Positions 18,755 through 28,760 of a stretch of DNA of 64,000 nt are shown here, in pieces. Positions within the stretch are counted from its first letter, which is position 1. Each line of letters starts with the position of its first letter. The position numbers were made by a program, and so were the translations under genes. Origin of the DNA: Paraglaciecola psychrophila 170 (lineage in GTDB: Bacteria; Pseudomonadota; Gammaproteobacteria; Enterobacterales; Alteromonadaceae); assembly GCF_000347635.1 (NCBI RefSeq), contig NC_020514.1:4836001-4900000 (forward strand), given 5' to 3'. The notes beneath the pieces were generated by a model. The model ran no database searches, had not been told where the DNA came from, and was given only the letters and a program-made list of their open reading frames with translations.

Positions 18755-20510
18755 GCGTTTTATTTTTAACAAAAAACTTAATCGAACTAACTCGATCCGG
18801 TATTGGTTAATTGCATTAGGTTTAAGCTTATTGGCATTTAAATCATTAAGCCAAGACGCGGTTGTATTAGTTGACCCTGAACCTCAGGTAGACAACATTT
18901 TTCGCTCTGAATTGTTGGACTTACAATTTTCGCGTTTACCCAGCGGTGGCGCAAAAACGTTAATGATGTTTAGTAATGATAATTTTCAATTGCAGTTAAG
19001 TGAAACCGGCAAAACTCTAAGCTTAGTTTTACCCAGAACAAAATTATCTGACGAACAATTATTTAAACTTGATGTGGTGGATTTTGCAACACCCGTTAAT
19101 GCCATTGAAACATTCCAAGATGCTGAACAAACCAGAGTTGAATTTTCACTTCAGGACAAAATTTCGTTTCGTCATCAGAAAACTTCGAACCGTTTAAGTA
19201 TTGAAATCGAAAGGCGTATCAAAGATGTTCCGCTAGAAAGCCAGCAAACTAGTTTTGCAGGCGAACCCATTTCACTTGATTTTCAAGACATACCCGTTCG
19301 CCAAGTGCTGCAAATCATTGCCCAGGTTAACGGTTTTAATTTAGTTACAACTGATACTGTTACAGGGAACGTGACGATTAGCTTATCCGGTGTTCCTTGG
19401 GATCAGGCATTAGATATGATTTTAAAAATCAAAGGCTTGGACAAAAGGCTTGAAGGAAACATTTTACTTATTGCGCCCACTGAAGAGCTCACAGCTCGTG
19501 AAACTCAGCAGTTGCAGTCAAAACAACAAGTAGCTGAATTAGCGCCTTTAGTTTCGACAAACGTGCAAATCAATTATGCAAAAGCACAAGACCTAGCAGC
19601 CATTATGAAAGGCACGGAAAATAGTATTTTAACCCCAAGAGGTAGCGTCGCAGTTGATGAAAGAACCAACACACTGTTATTACGTGATACACAGACATCA
19701 ATCGATGAGGCGAAAACCTTAGTCGCAGCCTTAGACATCCCTATTAAACAAGTACTGATTGAATCTCGTATGGTGACTGTAAGAGACAACGCCAGCGAAT
19801 CATTAGGTGTGCAATGGGGACTTAGCAATACAATGAGTAATGGCGCAGTATCAGGATCATTAACAGGTGCTGATTCCATCGCCAGCGGTGTTGTTCCCTC
19901 TATAACAGATAGACTCAATGTAGCGTTACCAGTGCAAAGTCCAGCGGGTCGTATTGGTATCCAAATAGCTCGCCTATTAGACGGCACCATTATTGATTTG
20001 GAATTATCAGCTCTTGAGTCTGAAAACAAAGGTGAAGTCATTGCAAGTCCCCGCATTACGGTGGCTAACCAACATGAAGCCTATATAGAACAAGGTACAG
20101 AAATTCCTTATGTAGAAGCAACGTCTAGTGGTGCTACTTCGGTTGAGTTCAAAAAAGCGGTATTAAGTTTAAAAGTCACACCGCATATCACACCAGATAA
20201 TCGGATTATTATGGATTTAGTAGTGACTCAAGATACGCGAGGCGACACAGTTTCCACTTCTACTGGTGATGCGGTTGCCATTGACACCCAAGAAATAAGC
20301 ACCCAAGTGTTAGTTGAAAATGGCGAAACCATAGTGCTCGGCGGAATTTTCCAACAAAGTTCTTCAAACGATGTGCGAAAAGTACCCCTTTTAGGAGATT
20401 TACCTTTAGTAGGATACTTATTCAAAAACACCTCTGAAATATTAGAAAAACGCGAGCTACTCATTTTTGTGACACCTAAAATACTAACCGATGAATTGAG
20501 AACCAATTAA
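18747..20510 (+). CDS. pilQ: Type IV pilus secretin PilQ
   Basis: 587 residues when started at the ATG at 18747, which has GGCAGGAG just upstream. An earlier in-frame start at 18624 would lie inside pilP and lacks support. It has a signal peptide (about residues 18-36, LIALGLSLLAFKSLSQ), one AMIN-like domain, the STN domain (ISLDFQDIPVRQVLQIIAQ), N-domains and the C-terminal secretin gate with GEVIASPRITVANQHEA and ILVLGGIFQQ-like segments. It forms the outer-membrane pore for the pilus. It is shorter than many PilQ proteins (about 700), consistent with a single AMIN domain. A terminator follows. Confidence 0.95.
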   Translation: MSERFIFNKKLNRTNSIRYWLIALGLSLLAFKSLSQDAVVLVDPEPQVDNIFRSELLDLQFSRLPSGGAKTLMMFSNDNFQLQLSETGKTLSLVLPRTKLSDEQLFKLDVVDFATPVNAIETFQDAEQTRVEFSLQDKISFRHQKTSNRLSIEIERRIKDVPLESQQTSFAGEPISLDFQDIPVRQVLQIIAQVNGFNLVTTDTVTGNVTISLSGVPWDQALDMILKIKGLDKRLEGNILLIAPTEELTARETQQLQSKQQVAELAPLVSTNVQINYAKAQDLAAIMKGTENSILTPRGSVAVDERTNTLLLRDTQTSIDEAKTLVAALDIPIKQVLIESRMVTVRDNASESLGVQWGLSNTMSNGAVSGSLTGADSIASGVVPSITDRLNVALPVQSPAGRIGIQIARLLDGTIIDLELSALESENKGEVIASPRITVANQHEAYIEQGTEIPYVEATSSGATSVEFKKAVLSLKVTPHITPDNRIIMDLVVTQDTRGDTVSTSTGDAVAIDTQEISTQVLVENGETIVLGGIFQQSSSNDVRKVPLLGDLPLVGYLFKNTSEILEKRELLIFVTPKILTDELRTN

Positions 20511-20548
20511 CATTTAGCGATACAGCCATCTTATTTCTATACAAAAAA

Positions 20549-20576
20549 AACAGTTTAATCACCCGATTAGGCTGTT
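20549..20576 (+). terminator. Rho-independent terminator of the pilMNOPQ operon
   Basis: AACAGTTTAATC pairs with GATTAGGCTGTT across loop ACCC (12 bp including two G-T pairs), followed by a run of T. A-tract before and T-tract after. Confidence 0.8.
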
Positions 20577-20739
20577 TTTTTTATTATTCCTGCTGCATAA
20601 CCTTTACAAAGCTTGCAAAATTCACCGTAAAACTGAGATAATCGTTGTCTCGAAATTTTCGACGAGGTCTGGTTAATCCATAGAAGGGTAGCCGAACAGA
20701 ACTTTCTACCCCTTAAACATAGTTGTGAAATAAGCAAAA

Positions 20740-21255
20740 ATGGCTGAAAAACGTAATATATTCCTTATAGGCCCCATGGGTGCTGGTAAAAGCACTATTG
20801 GCAGGCACCTAGCAGAAGAACTTCATTTAGAATTCTTTGACTCTGATCAAGAAATTGAAAGACGCTCGGGCGCAGATATCGCCTGGATATTCGATCTTGA
20901 AGGAGAAGAAGGCTTTCGTCTACGTGAAGAAAACATCATTAACGACTTAACTGATAAGCAAGGCATTGTTTTGGCAACGGGCGGTGGCTCGGTGGTCAGT
21001 AAAAATGTTAGAAACAGATTGTCAGCTCGAGGCATAGTGGTATATTTGCAAACTACCATCGATAAACAAGTCGCTAGAACTCAGCGTGACAAGCGTCGTC
21101 CATTGTTACAAAAGGATGACCCTGAAACGGTTTTGCGAAATCTAGCTGAAGAACGCAACCCGCTTTATGAAGACGCCGCCGATTATATTGTCGATACCGA
21201 TGATCAAAGCGCTCGTGCTGTAGCTAATCAGATCATCATTAAAATAGGTCTGTAA
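20740..21255 (+). CDS. aroK: Shikimate kinase I
   Basis: 171 residues. The P-loop GPMGAGKST is at residues 11-19, the shikimate-binding Asp in [13 protein letters not shown], and the GGG motif in [10 protein letters not shown]. The lid arginine lies in RDKRRPLLQ. It phosphorylates shikimate with ATP in the aromatic amino acid pathway and acts in the cytoplasm. It is followed after 39 bp by aroB, the classical pairing, and probably starts the aroK-aroB-damX-dam transcript. Confidence 0.97.
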   Translation: MAEKRNIFLIGPMGAGKSTIGRHLAEELHLEFFDSDQEIERRSGADIAWIFDLEGEEGFRLREENIINDLTDKQGIVLATGGGSVVSKNVRNRLSARGIVVYLQTTIDKQVARTQRDKRRPLLQKDDPETVLRNLAEERNPLYEDAADYIVDTDDQSARAVANQIIIKIGL

Positions 21256-21294
21256 CTCTTCTTTTTAATATAGCAATAATAGGGCTAGCTACTT

Positions 21295-22362
21295 ATGGCA
21301 ACACTAACAGTTGAGTTGGGTGAGCGTAGCTACCCTATATTGATTGAAGCCAATCTGTTTAATCATCCTGAAGTCTTGACCACACATCTGACCACAAAAA
21401 AAGTAGTTGTGGTGACCAATGATGTGGTCGATACACTTTATTATCCGGTTGTCAGTCAAGCCTTAAAAGGCTACGAAGTCAGTAAGATTGTCATACCTGA
21501 TGGCGAACAATACAAAAACTTACAAATCTTTGAAATGGTGATATCCAAGCTCCTGGAGATGTCTGCGGGTCGTGATACTACATTAATCGCGTTAGGCGGA
21601 GGTGTGGTGGGTGACTTAACTGGTTTTGTCGCCGCCAGTTTTCAACGTGGTATGCCGTTTATCCAAATTCCTACTACCTTACTATCCCAAGTTGATTCAT
21701 CAGTTGGTGGGAAAACAGCGGTCAATCACCCGTTGGGTAAAAATATGATTGGCGCATTTTACCAGCCTAAAGCAGTATTGATCGATACTAATAGTCTAAC
21801 CACGTTGCCTGACCGCGAGTTTGCTGCTGGCATGGCTGAAGTCATTAAATACGGCGTGATTTACGACGCCGACTTTTTTATATGGTTAGAAGAAAACCAA
21901 CAATCCATCAAACATAAAAGAATTGCAGCGCTGCAATATATGATTGCCCGTTGCTGCGCCATTAAAGCAGAGATAGTCGCGATTGACGAAAGGGAGTCTG
22001 GCTTAAGGGCAATATTAAATTTAGGGCATACATTTGGCCACGCCATTGAAGCTGAAAAGGGTTATGGCATCTGGTTGCACGGCGAAGCTGTCTCAGCAGG
22101 CATTGTTCTTGCTTCAGTAGTAGCAACTAAGATGAATTGGCTCGAAGCGTCAGAATTCAGTCGTATCGAATCTCTACTGCAAGCATTTGATTTACCTACA
22201 GTTGCACCTAGTGACATGGCATATGATGACTTTGTTCGGCATATGCGTCACGATAAGAAAGTGCAAGATGGGCAACTGTTTTTTGTCATTCCTAAAGGAA
22301 TTGGCAAAGCGGTAGTGACAAATGAAATCTCTGAAGAGGTGCTACGCGCTATTCTTTCTTAG
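21295..22362 (+). CDS. aroB: 3-dehydroquinate synthase
   Basis: 355 residues, standard length. The NAD-binding DGEQYKN, GGGVVGDLTGFVAASFQRG and TTLLSQVDSSVGGKTAVNHP motifs are visible, and the zinc ligands fall in EVIKYG, LNLGHTFGHAIE and WLHGEAVSAG. It converts DAHP to 3-dehydroquinate, the second step of the shikimate pathway. It sits directly after aroK. Confidence 0.97.
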   Translation: MATLTVELGERSYPILIEANLFNHPEVLTTHLTTKKVVVVTNDVVDTLYYPVVSQALKGYEVSKIVIPDGEQYKNLQIFEMVISKLLEMSAGRDTTLIALGGGVVGDLTGFVAASFQRGMPFIQIPTTLLSQVDSSVGGKTAVNHPLGKNMIGAFYQPKAVLIDTNSLTTLPDREFAAGMAEVIKYGVIYDADFFIWLEENQQSIKHKRIAALQYMIARCCAIKAEIVAIDERESGLRAILNLGHTFGHAIEAEKGYGIWLHGEAVSAGIVLASVVATKMNWLEASEFSRIESLLQAFDLPTVAPSDMAYDDFVRHMRHDKKVQDGQLFFVIPKGIGKAVVTNEISEEVLRAILS

Positions 22363-22427
22363 GATTAATTTTTGCCCGTTGCATCGACGTTTTTGAGTTG
22401 ATACAACGAGCATCGCAACCTAGGTAA

Positions 22428-23900
22428 ATGAAAATGGCAGCGTCAGAACTGAACAACAGATTAGACTATTTAATTAGTTACTCTTCACAACTTGTGTTTG
22501 TGTGCAGCGATAAAATACAACAGCAGTCACAAGTTGTTGAAAGTTATTTAGCTCATCAAAATGAACAATCTGACTTAGCTGTACTCACTGCAAATGAATT
22601 AACCCCTTTAGTCATCTACCGAGAAAAGTTGTTTCGTCAACTCATTAGCCAAAGCCAAACAGCAGACTTTAATCGACCTCTTAATCAGTTATTAGCTCCC
22701 TTGAATGAACACAACGGTCCAATATTGGTAAGTGTTTTTCAGGCGGAAAAATTGCCTAACAAGCTGGTTAAAGAACTATGGGATCTAGTATTACAAAGCC
22801 GCTTTGCTGGCAACAAACAACATCTCAATGTACTGCTTATGGGTCTCTCTGATTGGGCAGAGTCGGCAAAATCTGGCCTTGGGGCTAAGTCCAAAGGTCA
22901 ACCCATAGTGTTAAATAGTCACACAGAAATTCAACCCGATGAGTCCCATGAGTTTTCTGATTTAGAGTCTTTTATTCAAGATAAAAGAAAAAAGTTTGCG
23001 CAACGTATTGAAGATCGTCATTACCAGTCTTACGAGTCTCAACCTATTTATAAAAAATGGTGGTTTGCCATTTTATTTGGACTCATTTTTTTAACCCTTT
23101 TTAGTGGAATATTAGGCTGGCAATATCCACAAAAAGTGAAGGCAGCACTGTCATATATGAATATTCAGCTATCAACCCAAGAGCAACCTGTTGCGCGTTC
23201 TGAGGTGCTCAAATTGGATGTTAAAGCCTCTGCTAATAAGGCCCAAGCAGCACCCCAAGCTGTTGCAGAAATAACTACAGTAGAGAGTAAACTTAGTTCG
23301 ACTAAAACTACCATTAAAGATCTATTGGTAACTGATTGGAATACCGCCAGCGCTAAACTTAAGAAGCAATCAAATAAAGTACTTTTACTAACTACTAGCA
23401 ATGATGAAAAAGTGAATAGTCAGACAATTCAATCTTCAGAGCCAGAACAAGCTGTATTAGATAAAGAGGTAAAAGCACAAACTGACATAGTTAACGACTA
23501 TCAAGTTGAAGATATAGTGAAATTTGAACCGCTATCCTCACAAAAAAGATTACTATTAGGCAAAGTTGAAACCGTCATAATTGACGATTTTATGGTTCCA
23601 GAGCCTGATTTGTTATTGGCATTACCTGATAAACACTTTCTGATTCAAATAGCAGCGATGGCTAATATTAGTATCTTACAAGATTACATAAAAGGTGAGC
23701 GGTTAGGCAAACAACTGTGGTTATACAAAACTCAGCGTTATGGTGGGGATTGGTATGTGTTATTAAAAAATCAACATTTTCCCACAATAGAAGCTGCCAG
23801 AGCAGAAATAATCAATTTGGCAGATGCAATGTTAAGAAATACTCCTTTTGTTAAGAGTGTTGGACAAGTCAAACAAGAAATAAGTGCCTCTAGGCCTTAA
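22428..23900 (+). CDS. damX: DamX-like SPOR-domain cell division protein
   Basis: 490 residues. A cytoplasmic N-terminal part of about 200 residues has no visible Walker A motif. One membrane helix lies at about 206-226 (WWFAILFGLIFLTLFSGILG). A low-complexity periplasmic linker leads to a C-terminal SPOR domain (HFLIQIAAMANISILQDYI, WYVLLKNQHFPTIEAARAE) that binds denuded septal glycan. Position between aroB and dam identifies it as DamX, a septal-ring protein. ATG at 22428; a second ATG two codons on is equally possible. Confidence 0.88.
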   Translation: MKMAASELNNRLDYLISYSSQLVFVCSDKIQQQSQVVESYLAHQNEQSDLAVLTANELTPLVIYREKLFRQLISQSQTADFNRPLNQLLAPLNEHNGPILVSVFQAEKLPNKLVKELWDLVLQSRFAGNKQHLNVLLMGLSDWAESAKSGLGAKSKGQPIVLNSHTEIQPDESHEFSDLESFIQDKRKKFAQRIEDRHYQSYESQPIYKKWWFAILFGLIFLTLFSGILGWQYPQKVKAALSYMNIQLSTQEQPVARSEVLKLDVKASANKAQAAPQAVAEITTVESKLSSTKTTIKDLLVTDWNTASAKLKKQSNKVLLLTTSNDEKVNSQTIQSSEPEQAVLDKEVKAQTDIVNDYQVEDIVKFEPLSSQKRLLLGKVETVIIDDFMVPEPDLLLALPDKHFLIQIAAMANISILQDYIKGERLGKQLWLYKTQRYGGDWYVLLKNQHFPTIEAARAEIINLADAMLRNTPFVKSVGQVKQEISASRP

Positions 23901-23961
23901 GCTATTTGTTGTTTTTGTCTAGTACCGTTACAATTCGGCCCCATAAACTAGCGGCTCCGAC

Positions 23962-24807
23962 TTGGTTGAAACATTGGCAGTTACAAAAGATAAAAAAAAC
24001 AGAGCCTTTTTGAAGTGGGCCGGTGGAAAGTTCAGTCTTATAGATGACATAAACGCGAAACTTCCAGAGGCTAAAAAGCTTATTGAGCCTTTTGTCGGTG
24101 CAGGTTCGGTATTTCTGAACACCAATTATTCTAAATATCTGCTAAACGATATTAATCCTGATTTAATTAATTTATACAATATCGTAAAACACCAATCTAG
24201 TGATTACATAACCGACAGTGCCAAGATGTTCACTTCAGTTTATAACGAAGAACAACGTTATTATCAGATAAGGCAAGAATTTAATGACAGTGCGGATATC
24301 TATGAACGGGCAGTCTATTTTCTTTACTTAAATAGACATGGCTACAATGGGTTATGTCGTTATAACAACAGTGGGAAATTTAATGTCCCTTTTGGCAGGT
24401 ACAAGGCTCCTTACTTTCCAGAAAAAGAGCTGTGGTATTTTTCAGAGAAATCTCAACTAGCGACTTTCACCTGTGACTCTTTTGAAAAAGTGTTCGCCAG
24501 AGCTCGAAAGGGATCGGTTATATACTGTGATCCTCCCTATGCACCCATTAGCAAAACGGCGATGTTCAATAGCTATGCCGCCGGTGGATTTACTTTGGAT
24601 AACCAGATTAAACTAGCATCGTTAGCTCGTCGTACCGGTCACACTCGCAGTATTCCAGTGTTAGTCAGTAATCATGACACTGAGTTTACTAGGGATATAT
24701 ATCAAGGGGCTGATATGACTCAACTTCAAGTCAGTCGTTTTATCAGTCAAAATGGCAGTACTAGATTAAAAGTGGCAGAACTATTGGCACTTTATCGGGC
24801 CGATTAA
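23962..24807 (+). CDS. dam: DNA adenine methyltransferase (GATC-specific)
   Basis: 281 residues, alpha-group N6-adenine methylase: the SAM motif FLKWAGGKFSLIDDI near the N-terminus, FVGAGSVFLNT, and the catalytic DPPY in IYCDPPYAPIS near residue 194. Length and context (after damX) match Dam, used in mismatch repair strand marking and replication control. There is no ATG at the start. TTG at 23962 is taken, with TTG at 23974 an alternative. It faces a minus-strand gene that ends 22 bp away. Confidence 0.95.
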   Translation: MVETLAVTKDKKNRAFLKWAGGKFSLIDDINAKLPEAKKLIEPFVGAGSVFLNTNYSKYLLNDINPDLINLYNIVKHQSSDYITDSAKMFTSVYNEEQRYYQIRQEFNDSADIYERAVYFLYLNRHGYNGLCRYNNSGKFNVPFGRYKAPYFPEKELWYFSEKSQLATFTCDSFEKVFARARKGSVIYCDPPYAPISKTAMFNSYAAGGFTLDNQIKLASLARRTGHTRSIPVLVSNHDTEFTRDIYQGADMTQLQVSRFISQNGSTRLKVAELLALYRAD

Positions 24808-24829
24808 CTCCACTTGATTTTGAGTGGAA

Positions 24830-25153
24830 CTAGTTTGTCTGGGCAGGATTTTTTGCTACGCTATTCCCTGAACGTGACAGTAACTCAAGTAAATCAATAA
24901 AGTGGAATTGATATGAGCTTGATCGCCCCGAAAACCATTCAGACCAACTTACACCTTGTTGTTGATTGGCAGCACATCTATTAACAGGATGGCTAACAGG
25001 TAATTCATGATCAAGAGCAACATTTTCTAGATTTCCACAAAACACATTTTTATCATCTAACGAGCTCTGAGAAACACTTAACATAGCAGCGGCTACTAAA
25101 CCGGTTAAGGTCAAACCATAGAGGGTAAATAACGATTTTGACTTCCTGTTCAT
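24830..25153 (-). CDS. Uncharacterised signal-anchored or exported protein
   Basis: 107 residues from the ATG at 25153 (an upstream in-frame ATG at 25204 would add 17 residues before the signal). Residues about 7-30 are hydrophobic (SLFTLYGLTLTGLVAAAMLS), so the protein is exported or anchored. The remainder contains two Cys (NVFCGNLENV, VNRCAANQQQG) and WSEWFSGRSSSYQFHFIDLL. I do not recognise a family. It lies between dam and a porin gene on the opposite strand to the core operon. Confidence 0.5.
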   Translation of the reverse strand: MNRKSKSLFTLYGLTLTGLVAAAMLSVSQSSLDDKNVFCGNLENVALDHELPVSHPVNRCAANQQQGVSWSEWFSGRSSSYQFHFIDLLELLSRSGNSVAKNPAQTN

Positions 25154-25265
25154 AGTGTTATCCGCGTTGAAATATTTTGTGACATTATACCTGTAATTCA
25201 ACAATCAACAAATGTACTCCAACTCATAAGTTAGGCACTTTGTCGTTAATATTAGGGAATAAAAG

Positions 25266-25286
25266 AAGGCGCAATACATGCGCCTT
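25266..25286 (-). terminator. Terminator of the TorF-like porin gene
   Basis: AAGGCGCA and TGCGCCTT form an 8-bp GC-rich stem with a 5-base loop, 28 bp after the porin stop. On the minus strand it is followed by CTTTTATT. Confidence 0.65.
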
Positions 25287-25313
25287 AGAAATAATTAACA
25301 GCTTACAGCAAGC

Positions 25314-25958
25314 TTACAAGTCGAATGATTTACTAAGTGAGAAATACACAGCTTCATCGTCATCAAGATCAGAACCACTAAATATCACTCCAACACCGAC
25401 ATCAAATCCGCCAATTTCTGTACCATAGCCGACTTCGATATATTCACCTTCAGAATCTTGACCATATGTACCAAAAGTACCACTAAAACCATTACTTTCA
25501 AATGTAACGGTAAAAATAGAATAATCACCTTCAGTCGCGGCTTCATCACCCACAATACCGTCCCACTTACCTTGGCTATAACCAAGACTAATTAATCCAT
25601 ACCCAGCACTTAAATTGACTTCGTTATATGCAGAGTCAAAATCACCTGTGTATTGATAAGTGGTCACACCTAAACCCAAAGAAAGACCACTGTCCAACTC
25701 GATTCCATAACCACCATATAGATCAACTTCTAAGCCATCAGCCACATCCGCAACCCAGGTACCAACGTAAAATCCGTCATTTTCATAATCTAAACCTGCA
25801 CTAGCTGAACCACCACTAGTCTGTTGGATACCGCGAAAATGATATTGAGAAACATAACCAATGTTTGCACTAACGCTGCCTTCGGCCAAAGCCACTTGAC
25901 TAACACTAGATGCGGCTAAAACAGCAGCGGCGATAACAGTAAATTTTAAATTTTTCAT
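25314..25958 (-). CDS. TorF-family putative porin (Gcw_chp)
   Basis: 214 residues: a signal peptide of about 25 residues (VIAAAVLAASSVSQVALA), then SANIGYVSQYHFRGIQQTS, the N-terminal signature of the TIGR02001/Gcw_chp outer-membrane family. Repeating amphipathic strands with G-Y-G patterns follow, and the protein ends in aromatic-leucine FSLSKSFDL, typical of a beta-barrel C-terminus recognised by BAM. Members are predicted outer-membrane channels with unknown substrate. It has its own terminator and is divergent from rpe. It interrupts the usual dam-rpe neighbourhood. Confidence 0.85.
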   Translation of the reverse strand: MKNLKFTVIAAAVLAASSVSQVALAEGSVSANIGYVSQYHFRGIQQTSGGSASAGLDYENDGFYVGTWVADVADGLEVDLYGGYGIELDSGLSLGLGVTTYQYTGDFDSAYNEVNLSAGYGLISLGYSQGKWDGIVGDEAATEGDYSIFTVTFESNGFSGTFGTYGQDSEGEYIEVGYGTEIGGFDVGVGVIFSGSDLDDDEAVYFSLSKSFDL

Positions 25959-26278
25959 GTGTGAACTCCGATTGTATTTATAATATTTTTCAGTGATTTA
26001 ACTAAGTTTTCTATCATATTATTTTTATTTTATTCACTTCATAACGCAAAACTAATGCCTAAATGCAGCAAACTAAATAGCACGCTCAATAAAACGTTTA
26101 TCCACTTGTTTTTATTAGTTATTTCCTAATGAATATGATTTAAAATCGTACAACTTTTCAATCTTTTATCAGTCATGTCGCACCATAAAAGAACAATTAG
26201 TCAATATTGGTGCAAAGAGGGCGCTTTTGTCTGTTTCGATTTTTCTGTAGAATATTGTTTTTGTTTGCAAGGAAAGAA
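25959..26278. other. Divergent intergenic region porin/rpe
   Basis: 320 AT-rich bases between two divergent starts. They must carry the porin promoter (minus) and the rpe-trpS promoter (plus). I see no convincing boxes or symmetric sites. AAGGAAAG at 26270-26276 is the rpe ribosome-binding site. Confidence 0.5.
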
Positions 26279-26950
26279 ATGAAACCTTATTTGATCGCTC
26301 CCTCGATTTTGTCCGCCAACTTTACCAAGTTAGGTGAAGAAGTTGACAATGTGCTGAATGCTGGTGCAGATGTCGTTCACTTTGACGTCATGGATAACCA
26401 TTATGTACCCAACCTGACAATTGGCCCTCTAGTGTGCAAAGCTTTACGCAAACATGGTGTGACGGCTGATATTGATGTTCACCTGATGGTACAACCTGTG
26501 GACGATATGATTAAACAATTTGCCGATGCTGGAGCCAGCTATATCAGCTTTCATCCTGAAGCATCACAGCATGTGGATAGAAGTTTGCAACTGATCATCG
26601 ATTCAGGCTGTCAGCCTGGCTTAGTATTCAACCCTGCTACACCATTACAACATCTCGATCATGTGATGCATAAGTTACATCATATTTTATTAATGTCTGT
26701 TAACCCCGGTTTTGGCGGTCAATCTTTTATCCCACAAAGTTTAGATAAGCTAAAACAGGTTCGTGCATTAATTGATCAATCAGGTTTTGATATTCGATTA
26801 GAAATTGACGGCGGCGTAAAAGTCGATAATATTCGCGCCATTGCAGAGGCAGGAGCTGATATGTTTGTAGCGGGCTCCGCAATTTTTGGTCAAACAGATT
26901 ATCAAGCAGTTATTAGTCAAATGCGTTCTGAACTTGCTTTGGCTAATTAG
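26279..26950 (+). CDS. rpe: Ribulose-phosphate 3-epimerase
   Basis: 223 residues from the ATG at 26279, which has AAGGAAAG immediately upstream; a longer frame from 26207 has no family similarity. TIM-barrel motifs [23 protein letters not shown] (metal His/Asp), [23 protein letters not shown] and [10 protein letters not shown] are all present. It interconverts ribulose-5-P and xylulose-5-P in the pentose phosphate and Calvin-type pathways. It is followed by trpS; gph, which lies between rpe and trpS in E. coli, is absent. Confidence 0.97.
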   Translation: MKPYLIAPSILSANFTKLGEEVDNVLNAGADVVHFDVMDNHYVPNLTIGPLVCKALRKHGVTADIDVHLMVQPVDDMIKQFADAGASYISFHPEASQHVDRSLQLIIDSGCQPGLVFNPATPLQHLDHVMHKLHHILLMSVNPGFGGQSFIPQSLDKLKQVRALIDQSGFDIRLEIDGGVKVDNIRAIAEAGADMFVAGSAIFGQTDYQAVISQMRSELALAN

Positions 26951-26999
26951 CCTTTTAACCAACTTTTTTCAACTAACTGTATAAGTAGATCTAATTAAC

Positions 27000-28004
27000 A
27001 TGACAAAACCAATTGTACTCAGCGGCTGTCAGCCTTCAGGTCAACTCACCATTGGCAATTACATGGGTGCGCTTCGCCAGTGGGTCAATATGCAAGATGA
27101 TTATGACTGTTTGTATATGTTGGTTGATTTACATGCGATCACCGTAAGACAGGACCCAAAAGCCCTACATCAAGCTTGTTTAGATGGTTTGGCACTATAT
27201 ATAGCTTGTGGAATTGATCCCGCTAAAAGTACTGTTTTTATGCAATCTCATGTTCCTGAGCATGCCCAATTAGCTTGGTTGATGAATTGTTACACCCAGA
27301 TGGGTGAACTTAACCGCATGACGCAATTTAAAGATAAGTCGGCGAAAAATGTGTCTAACATCAATGCAGGCTTGTACTCTTATCCAGTATTAATGGCGGC
27401 AGATATTTTGTTATATCAAGCTAACCAGGTACCTGTAGGCGATGATCAAAAACAACATCTAGAGTTGGCGCGAGATATTGCCACACGTTTTAATAATGTT
27501 TACGGCAAAACGTTCAGCATACCCGACCCTTATATCCCCGAATTTGGTGCCCGAGTGATGAGTTTACAAGATCCAACAAAAAAGATGTCTAAGTCAGACG
27601 ATAACGCCAACAACTTTGTCGGCCTGTTAGAAGATCCCAAAAAAATAGCGAAGAAAATTAAGCGTGCAGTAACAGACTCGGATGACCAAGCTCGTATTTA
27701 TTTTGATACAATAGATAAACCCGGTGTATCTAACTTGTTGAGCCTATTGTCATGTGCTACAGGCACCTCAATCGAAGCCCTCGTTCCAAGTTATGAAGAT
27801 AAAATGTACGGGCATTTAAAATCTGATGCAGCCGATGCAATCGTTGCTTTAATAGAACCAATTCAGCAAAAATATCATGCGTTGCGAGATGACCAGACTG
27901 AACTGAATAGAATAATGCATGAAGGTTCTGAAAAGGCCAGCCAACGTGCAGCCATTACCTTAGCTAACGCATACGAAGCGGTAGGCTTTGTTAAACGTCC
28001 TTAA
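27000..28004 (+). CDS. trpS: Tryptophanyl-tRNA synthetase
   Basis: 334 residues, class I synthetase: [21 protein letters not shown] (split here as SGCQPSGQ at residues 8-15 and TIGNYMGAL with the HIGH-like role), the Trp-binding region [12 protein letters not shown], and the KMSKS signature in [10 protein letters not shown] near residue 196. It charges tRNA-Trp in the cytoplasm. It follows rpe by 49 bp and precedes pabA by 24 bp, so the three are probably cotranscribed. Confidence 0.97.
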   Translation: MTKPIVLSGCQPSGQLTIGNYMGALRQWVNMQDDYDCLYMLVDLHAITVRQDPKALHQACLDGLALYIACGIDPAKSTVFMQSHVPEHAQLAWLMNCYTQMGELNRMTQFKDKSAKNVSNINAGLYSYPVLMAADILLYQANQVPVGDDQKQHLELARDIATRFNNVYGKTFSIPDPYIPEFGARVMSLQDPTKKMSKSDDNANNFVGLLEDPKKIAKKIKRAVTDSDDQARIYFDTIDKPGVSNLLSLLSCATGTSIEALVPSYEDKMYGHLKSDAADAIVALIEPIQQKYHALRDDQTELNRIMHEGSEKASQRAAITLANAYEAVGFVKRP

Positions 28005-28028
28005 ATTAATCAGTGGTTGAGGCAGGCC

Positions 28029-28661
28029 ATGCTTCTGTTGATTGACAACTATGATTCATTTACCTACAACTTAGCTCGCTATTTTGAGGAGTTGGGACAA
28101 GAGGTATCTGTGGTCCGCAATGATGAAATTGATTGTGATAAAATAGGAACTTTGAACCCTGACTTTTTAGTTTTTTCGCCTGGTCCATGCACACCTGATA
28201 GTTCAGGGATAACACTAGAGGCGATAAAAATCTTCGCAGGTCTTATCCCGATGTTAGGTGTCTGTTTAGGGCATCAAGCAATAGGTCAGGTATTTGGTGC
28301 CAACGTCATTAAAGCCCAGCAGATAAAACATGGAAAAACCTCACAGATTTATCATTCCCACTCTGCTTTGTTTAAAGATGTTCCTATGCCGTTTGTCGCT
28401 ACACGTTACCACTCTTTAATCTTAGACGGCGTCAGTATCCCTGATGACTTTAAAGTAACCGCATGGTGTAGCGATAACGCTAACGGCAAAAATAAAGTTT
28501 CAGACAACAATAAAACAGAATTAAGAGAAGTAATGGCTATCGAACATAACACACTCCCCATTTTTGGTGTGCAATTTCACCCAGAGTCCTTATTGACCGA
28601 ATTTGGACATCGCATACTTAATAATTTTCTTAAAAGCCAACATATCTCTGAAGCACGGTAG
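28029..28661 (+). CDS. pabA: Aminodeoxychorismate/anthranilate synthase glutamine amidotransferase subunit
   Basis: 210 residues from the ATG at 28029, preceded by GAGGCAGG. LLLIDNYDSFTYNLARYFEE is the typical N-terminus, the nucleophile is in GVCLGHQAIGQ, and the His/Glu of the triad are in FGVQFHPESLLTEFG. It releases ammonia from glutamine for PabB (folate) or TrpE (tryptophan); amphibolic use is common and no trp genes are nearby, so PabA is preferred. Residues about 160-175 (NANGKNKVSDNNK) look like a small insertion. Confidence 0.9.
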   Translation: MLLLIDNYDSFTYNLARYFEELGQEVSVVRNDEIDCDKIGTLNPDFLVFSPGPCTPDSSGITLEAIKIFAGLIPMLGVCLGHQAIGQVFGANVIKAQQIKHGKTSQIYHSHSALFKDVPMPFVATRYHSLILDGVSIPDDFKVTAWCSDNANGKNKVSDNNKTELREVMAIEHNTLPIFGVQFHPESLLTEFGHRILNNFLKSQHISEAR

Positions 28662-28760
28662 AAGCCCATAGAAATATTGTCACATTAATGTAAAATTAAT
28701 TTTTGTATTGTAATTATTCTCTTATATAGCTGATAACGTTAATTACATTCAAAAATTCAA

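Noticed and set aside
19574..20056. 160-codon open frame antisense to pilQ
   Set aside because: It overlaps the conserved secretin gene and its translation has no family signature. This is a codon-bias shadow.
24806..24830. Possible terminator between dam and the small reverse gene (TCCACT/AGTGGA)
   Set aside because: The stem is only 6 bp, without a T-run, so it is too weak to annotate.
26207..26278. N-terminal extension of rpe
   Set aside because: The extra residues do not match the family, and the ATG at 26279 has a strong ribosome site.
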